Program-made: the position numbers and the translations under genes | Assembly (NCBI RefSeq): GCF_964340395.1 | Contig: NC_135558.1 | Coordinates: forward strand, 17,740,771-17,804,770 | Length of the DNA stretch: 64,000 bases | Origin: Glandiceps talaboti | Lineage: Eukaryota; Hemichordata; Enteropneusta; Spengelidae | Direction: 5' to 3' | Shown: positions 58,918 to 64,000 of the stretch, piece by piece | Position numbering within the stretch: position 1 is the first letter of the stretch | How the letters are laid out: each line of letters begins with the position of its first letter | The notes under the pieces: model-generated | Databases searched by the model: none | What the model was told of the DNA's origin: nothing | Seen by the model: only the letters and a program-made list of their open reading frames with translations

Positions 58918-60941
58918 AATTAATCCGTTCTGTGAGTGGGACATAGTTTTCTCAGTGAAATATGCATAGTGTCACATAAACCCATCGAGCCACTTGTATA
59001 CTGGAACAATGACAATTAGTAACTTAATGCTGTCTGTTTACTTAAGGAATCGTCTAAAATTGTTTGACATCCTGTGTTAGATGCTCAAAGAAATACCGCA
59101 AATATTAAATATGTGCGTCGCTGAGAAACAAGCACTCATAGTCTAATAGTCTGATAGATATGTGCTCAATTTTTAGCACAACTGAACTAATAAGGTTCAG
59201 TAGTGCTACAGGCATCGAGTGGTGCCTGTCCGTAAATGTTAACATCCCCGGCTGAACATAATGAAACCAAAACGTTGTTATACTTATAATGTGCCTAAAG
59301 AAAACAATGATACACGTTATTTCATAGTGTTTTAAACATTTATATAGGTTTTCTTTTTAAAACGACAGACAACCTGCTATTAGCCATTATACGATGTTCC
59401 GAGTGACGAAGTTTCACTAAGACCTGTGCAAAGGAAGGCTCGCGGCTCATATTCAGGAGTCATACCACATACGTACTGTGCAGAGCGATGCGGAGTGCGA
59501 TGCGATCAACCACCTTAGTATATACAGGGCCTAGGGAAGCTTGCACATCCTAGCAAATCGATGTGCACATCCTAGCACTAGGATGTGGCCACATCCTAGT
59601 GCTAGGAAAAAGAGCATAGCTATGTACCAGCATAGCTATGTTACCCACCATATTCTTGATTGAAATTCACCATATTCGTCCCTGTTGACAAGTAATGTAA
59701 CGTACAACTACTTCCGGGTTTTGAGGATTGCTTCGATTTGAATATTTGTTTCGAACAACAATGGCGATAGCCACGTACAGTTACCGACACAGATAAATAT
59801 ATACGCACAAACATCGTTTCCTAAATGACCTCTATTTTCATATATGTAGTACAGCCATTAATAGCCATATTTAATAACCATTATGGGCAAAGATTATGGC
59901 AAACAATTTCCTTTCAGTGCACAAATTCGAGGCGAACTTCTTCCACATAAATATCAACCTGGGATGAGTGACACAGGGTCCCCCCCCCCTGTTGAGGCAA
60001 TCCCGTGACGTAAGTCTATACCGGCGTTAGAGCTCGTGTGATTGGTTGGAGGGCATGAAGCGGTATTTAAACTGAATTCAAATACCGGGATGTTGCCGAT
60101 AATTAACACATATGAATACTGTGATGTAGATGGTGGAAATTGATTTTTAAATCACCGAAATTTGTAGTCCATGTGCGATGAAAGGTAAAGATTTTAGCTG
60201 AATCGAAAGGCCAGAGTCCTGTAAATTACGTATACTGAGTGTTTATTGTCGTTTAAGATTGATTTGGGTGTTTTTTGAGGCTTGAAAAGAGGGACAGAGA
60301 AAGACCTTGAGTGAACCCTTGTGTTTTTTTTATAGTGATAGGTACAAAAAACTTAAGTATACCCCCATGAGTATCTGTTTATTTGCTGGTTTATTTAATT
60401 ATTTTATTTGTCCCTATACTTGTCGTTCGTTTGCTTGTTCATTTGTCATTTATTTGATGGTTTATTTATTTGTTTTGTTTTTTGTTTTGTTTTGTTTGTC
60501 ACATGGTTCCTGGGTCCCCTGTGATCTCGACTGTAAGATACGTCGTGCCGTTCCGCCCTCACCGGCCTCCGAGGGGTTGGCCGATGTGTGAGGGCGCCCC
60601 GTCACGGCGTACCTTATAAAGGCCTTACAGACTATGACGTATCGAAACTGTTATTTCTTCTGAAAAACTGCTTGTACAAGCGACCGTTATTTTGTTTGTT
60701 GACCATTGTGGGAAATAAAAGGTAAAACGTTGTTGACCTTTCTAGGACTGTTATACATGTAATATGCCAACCGAACTCCACCTCCAGTCTGCTGAAACTA
60801 AAATCACGTGGGGACGCGACAATGTCATCATGTTTATATGAACGCTTCTTTAGGGGCATAGTGCGAGAGTAACACAGTACAGTTACACCGAGACAATACA
60901 TTACAATCGGAATTTATTTTGTTCAGCGGTGCAGACTGTTC
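58918..60941. repeat. C block 13
   Basis: 2024 bp, poly-C of 10, GTAAATG allele, shares GTGATAGG with C12 only. Confidence 0.95.
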
Positions 60942-62824
60942 TATTAATCTATTCTGTGAGTGGGACATAGTTTTCTCAGTGAAATAAGAATAGTGTCACA
61001 TAAACCCATCGCGCCACTTGTATACACCAGATGTATTAGGGTGATCCTATATTTTTTTATGTTTCCCATTAATTTTTCATAGCAACTATGGGTCGACCGG
61101 TCGGTCGTAAGAGTACTGTACTACTGTTCAAAACCCGAAACTCCAAATAGCTCCAGTCTGTAAATGAGTAATGAGTGTTGTGCACTAAGGCAGCTTACAA
61201 ATGGGGCCGTATTCAAAAAATGCTCTCGCTCAAATAAAGTAATCTCTTATTAAATGCAAAATAAATACCCACAACTATAACATTTACTGCAACAATATTT
61301 ATTTCAAGCTGCACCTGGTATAGTCCTGCTTGCATACGGAGGAATTCGGGACTCGATTCTGACAATTGTCCCTTAGAGTCAAGTCAGTAATACAGACTCG
61401 TGCACCGTCATGTAAGCAGGACTACACCTGGTATATCATCTCTATTACATTAAAATACATTACAACAACACGTGTACTTTGAAAACAATTATGGCAATTC
61501 ACTGTGAAATCTGAAAAAAAAATCACACGGTTCTAATAAAGGAAACTAAGCGCTATAAACGTGTGCGTAAACGTGTTCGGTTTGAATGTCCACCAAGATC
61601 CATTCACAATCGACATGCCTGTGTACTGACTTCCAATGGTAGATGATTAGTACAAGCTGACTCCATGCAATTTTCTTGAGGCATTATTGAATTTTGAATC
61701 ATGGCGTAGACAATCATGAATATGTGTACATGTAAATTTTTAACGACAAGGTGGAATCAGGCGCAAATGTTACTTGTTAATGCATATAGTTTCAGGTTTT
61801 TTGTGTCCGGCTGAACTCAATCTGTTTTGAACTAATTTCTTAGTGTCTTATTACATATAACTGTCCGCAAATAATTGTATTTTCTTTAACAGCAATGCAA
61901 TTATCTATGCACAAATCACTACAATTGGAGACTTCAGTTAGAAGGTTTCCTGCTCGGTCAGGTTAGTGTCCACAGCGTTGTTGGCTGCAGGTTTTACAGA
62001 CCTTATTGCCATGGTACTGGTTGTTCTCGTCTTTCCACAGCTTTCCATATTTGCTGAGAATGATGCCTCGTCCATTTTCTTTTACAATAATGGACCGGTC
62101 ACATGGAACTTCATACCCTGTAGAGATCCATTTTCCATCCCTAGTTACGACGGATATGATGTTCCCTACCATTTGAAGGCTGTCATTCGAATCTATTGCC
62201 ACGTAGCCTCTAGGCCTGATTATGTGTTCATAGTTAGCTGACTGTTTCACAGCAAAAGACACTCCTTTGATTGCTGCATCAATTCCCCGTGAATCGCGTA
62301 ATAGTAACTGACGGTCATTATCAGCCTTTACGAAGATCGTAGTAGGATAGGCATTGGCAACATGGTACTTTGGGGCCATTCTGACAGCTACTATTTCGAC
62401 AAGTGCGTTCTAGTCAATAAACACGTACCTACCCATTTATTTTATATATGTATAGTTTAGTCTCTTTGAGAGGCTAGTTCATTGGAGCATCGAGAAGCAC
62501 GTGTTTCATTAAACCAATCAGCGTTCTCCATTTTCAAATTCCTTAATTTACACAACATATTGATTATATTCGTAGGCAAAGGATGGTTCATACCATATAT
62601 GGTAATAAAAAAACACATGGATGACAACAATTCTTGTATACGGTGTAAACTTCCAGTACGCTAAACTTATTATGCGTTCATTAGTTTATAGTGTTTTAAA
62701 CATTTAATGTAGGTTTTCTTTTTACTTATTGTTTGAATTTGATGTGTAGTGAAACATTTTGCCTTCTTCGACAAGACAACACATTAAAATGGGAATCTAT
62801 TTTGTTCAGCAATGTAGACTGTTC
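60942..62824. repeat. K block 7
   Basis: 1883 bp, poly-A of 9. It carries private substitutions, including one in the gene (62285) and an A-to-T change near 62509. Confidence 0.95.
61963..62379 (-). CDS. Unrecognised 138-residue protein, K-block gene copy 7
   Basis: The only copy with a protein change: codon 32 is GGA (Gly) where the other six have GAA (Glu), in the DSREID segment. Otherwise identical. Confidence 0.65.
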   Translation of the reverse strand: MAPKYHVANAYPTTIFVKADNDRQLLLRDSRGIDAAIKGVSFAVKQSANYEHIIRPRGYVAIDSNDSLQMVGNIISVVTRDGKWISTGYEVPCDRSIIVKENGRGIILSKYGKLWKDENNQYHGNKVCKTCSQQRCGH

Positions 62825-63539
62825 AATTAATCCGTTCTGTGAGTGGGACATAGTTTTCTCAGTGAAATATGCATAGTGTCACATAAACCCATCGAGCCAC
62901 TTGTATACTGGAACAATGACAATTAGTAACTTAATGTTGTCTGTTTACTTAAGGAATCGTCTAAAATTGTTTGGCATCCTGTGTTAGATGCTCAAAGAAA
63001 TACCGCCAAATATTAAATATGTGCGTCGCTGAGAAACAAGCACTCATAGTCTAATAGTCTGATAGATATGTGCTCAATTTTTAGCACAACTGAACTAATA
63101 AGGTTCAGTAGTGCTACAGGCATCGAGTGGTGCCTGTCCGTAAATGTTAACATCCCCGGCTGAACATAATGAAACCAAAACGTTGTTATACTTATAATGT
63201 GCCTAAAGAAAACAATGATACACGTTATTTCATAGTGTTTTAAACATTTATATAGGTTTTCTTTTTAAAACGACAGACAACCTGCTATTAGCCATTATAC
63301 GATGTTCCGAGTGACGAAGTTTCACTAAGACCTGTGCAAAGGAAGGCTCGCGGCTCATATTCAGGAGTCATACCACATACGTACTGTGCAGAGCGATGCG
63401 GAGTGCGATGCGATCAACCACCTTAGTATATACAGGGCCTAGGGAAGCTTGCACATCCTAGCACATCGATGTGCACATCCTAGCACTAGGATGTGGCCAC
63501 ATCCTAGTGCTAGGAAAAAGAGCATAGCTATGTACCAGC
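62825..63539. repeat. Partial C block at right edge (C14')
   Basis: The first 715 bp of a C block, ending 24 bp after the 38-bp palindrome (63478-63515). It has several private changes within about 700 bp: TTAATGTTG (62937), TTGGCATCC (62974), an inserted C near 63007 and GCACATCG (63463). Interior blocks have almost none over the same stretch. Confidence 0.9.
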
Positions 63540-64000
63540 TCTGTGCCTCTCAGCCCGTTACAGGGTATATTTTTCCACAGCCCCGGTTGTAAAAAATGAG
63601 CCTGTTGCATGGATGTGGAATACCGCCTCTGTGCAATGACTGTTTTGCACATCCCAGTATCATAGCTGTGTACTGCTCACCTAGCACACATTTGTGCACA
63701 TACATGTATAGCTATGGTGGAGTAATACCGTGTAGCAACCCTTTTGTTAATATCTGACTAGCATTGCTCACATAGCTGGTACATGGCTGTGGGAAAAAGC
63801 ACTTGTACATGGATGTTGTAAAAACCTATGCTGCATTGCTATTTTTCACATCCATGTTGGCATACCAGTTACACATCTGTCAAATCTAGGTATGTTACAC
63901 CTCGTTTGTTGGCCAGAGCTGTTACAGGGATATTATACACATAGCTGGTACAGTCCCCATGGCTCCACTGAGCTGGCACAGGTATGTGCACAACCCTGTC
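63540..64000. repeat. Degenerate minisatellite-like flank
   Basis: Built from short recurring motifs such as CATAGCTGGTAC, GTACATGGCTGTGGG, GTACATGGATGTTG, GCATGGATGTGG and CACATCCATGTTGG. No clean period is visible. The same vocabulary (CACATCCTAG, CATAGCTATGTACC) fills the palindromic part of each C block. The sequence continues beyond the window. No gene was seen; the minus-strand frame at 63458-63652 is not supported. Confidence 0.55.

Larger units (their letters stand above)
22718..63539. repeat. Higher-order tandem array of K and C blocks
   Basis: About 40.8 kb made of K (1881-1883 bp) and C (about 2025 bp) blocks. The order is partial C0', K1, C1, C2, K2, C3, C4, C5, K3, C6, C7, K4, C8, C9, K5, C10, C11, K6, C12, C13, K7, partial C14'. 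Repeat periods measured between K genes are 5933, 7956, 5917, 5933, 5935 and 5932 bp. Interior blocks are almost base-for-base identical. Length differences come only from a poly-C tract (9-13) in C, a poly-A tract (7-9) in K and one 16-bp deletion (C6). Such identity points to recent amplification or active homogenisation. Confidence 0.97.

Noticed and set aside
23338-63539. Array as ribosomal, histone or snRNA gene cluster
   Set aside because: No rRNA, 5S, histone or snRNA signatures were recognised in K or C blocks.

Overview
The window is nuclear DNA of a multicellular animal. It has genes with GT-AG introns, a class A bHLH transcription factor, ebony-like adenylation-domain genes, tRNA-derived SINEs, several families of short inverted-repeat transposons and abundant microsatellites. 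I cannot name the species. The mix fits a marine invertebrate (lophotrochozoan, hemichordate or cephalochordate), but that is inference only.

Region 1 (about 1.4-14.1 kb) is a small cluster of ebony-like adenylation-domain genes. Copy A (+, 1506-4540) and copy B (-, 10140-7648) face each other tail to tail. A third piece (-, 14091 to about 13570) is an inverted, 5'-truncated copy of the end of the large exon plus the start of the intron. Both full copies have one large exon, an intron that starts beside tetranucleotide repeats, and a tiny last exon carrying the A10 (NGK) lysine motif. Both look damaged. Copy A lacks one T in its large exon. In copy B the codon made by splicing reads TGA, just before the catalytic lysine. 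Copy A also has a second, almost identical last exon about 970 bp downstream. Between the genes lie a 48-bp minisatellite, (TG)n and (TC)n tracts, a SINE and nested inverted-repeat transposons.

Region 2 (about 14.1-22.7 kb) holds one convincing gene, a large bHLH factor of about 776 residues (exons 15951-18126 and 20168-20322) with a poly-proline tract and an achaete-scute-like bHLH near the C-terminus. Its intron contains two inverted-repeat elements. A tRNA-derived SINE lies at about 22.5 kb.

Region 3 (22718-63539, about 41 kb) is a higher-order tandem array built from two blocks. K (1881-1883 bp) carries a single-exon gene for an unrecognised 138-residue protein with TATA and CCAAT motifs. 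C (about 2.03 kb) has no convincing gene but carries a perfect 38-bp palindrome and an inverted-repeat transposon (MITE-1). The order is C0'-K-C-C-K-C-C-C-K-C-C-K-C-C-K-C-C-K-C-C-K-C', so the main period is about 5.93 kb (K+C+C). Every C-C junction is an exact chimera of the two K-flanking junctions, which records loss of K by recombination between direct repeats of about 130 bp. Among full blocks, all length differences come from two homopolymers and one 16-bp deletion. The left edge lies inside a MITE-1 copy that still has both target-site duplications. The right edge lies 24 bp past the 38-bp palindrome, in degenerate minisatellite-like sequence that runs to the end of the window.
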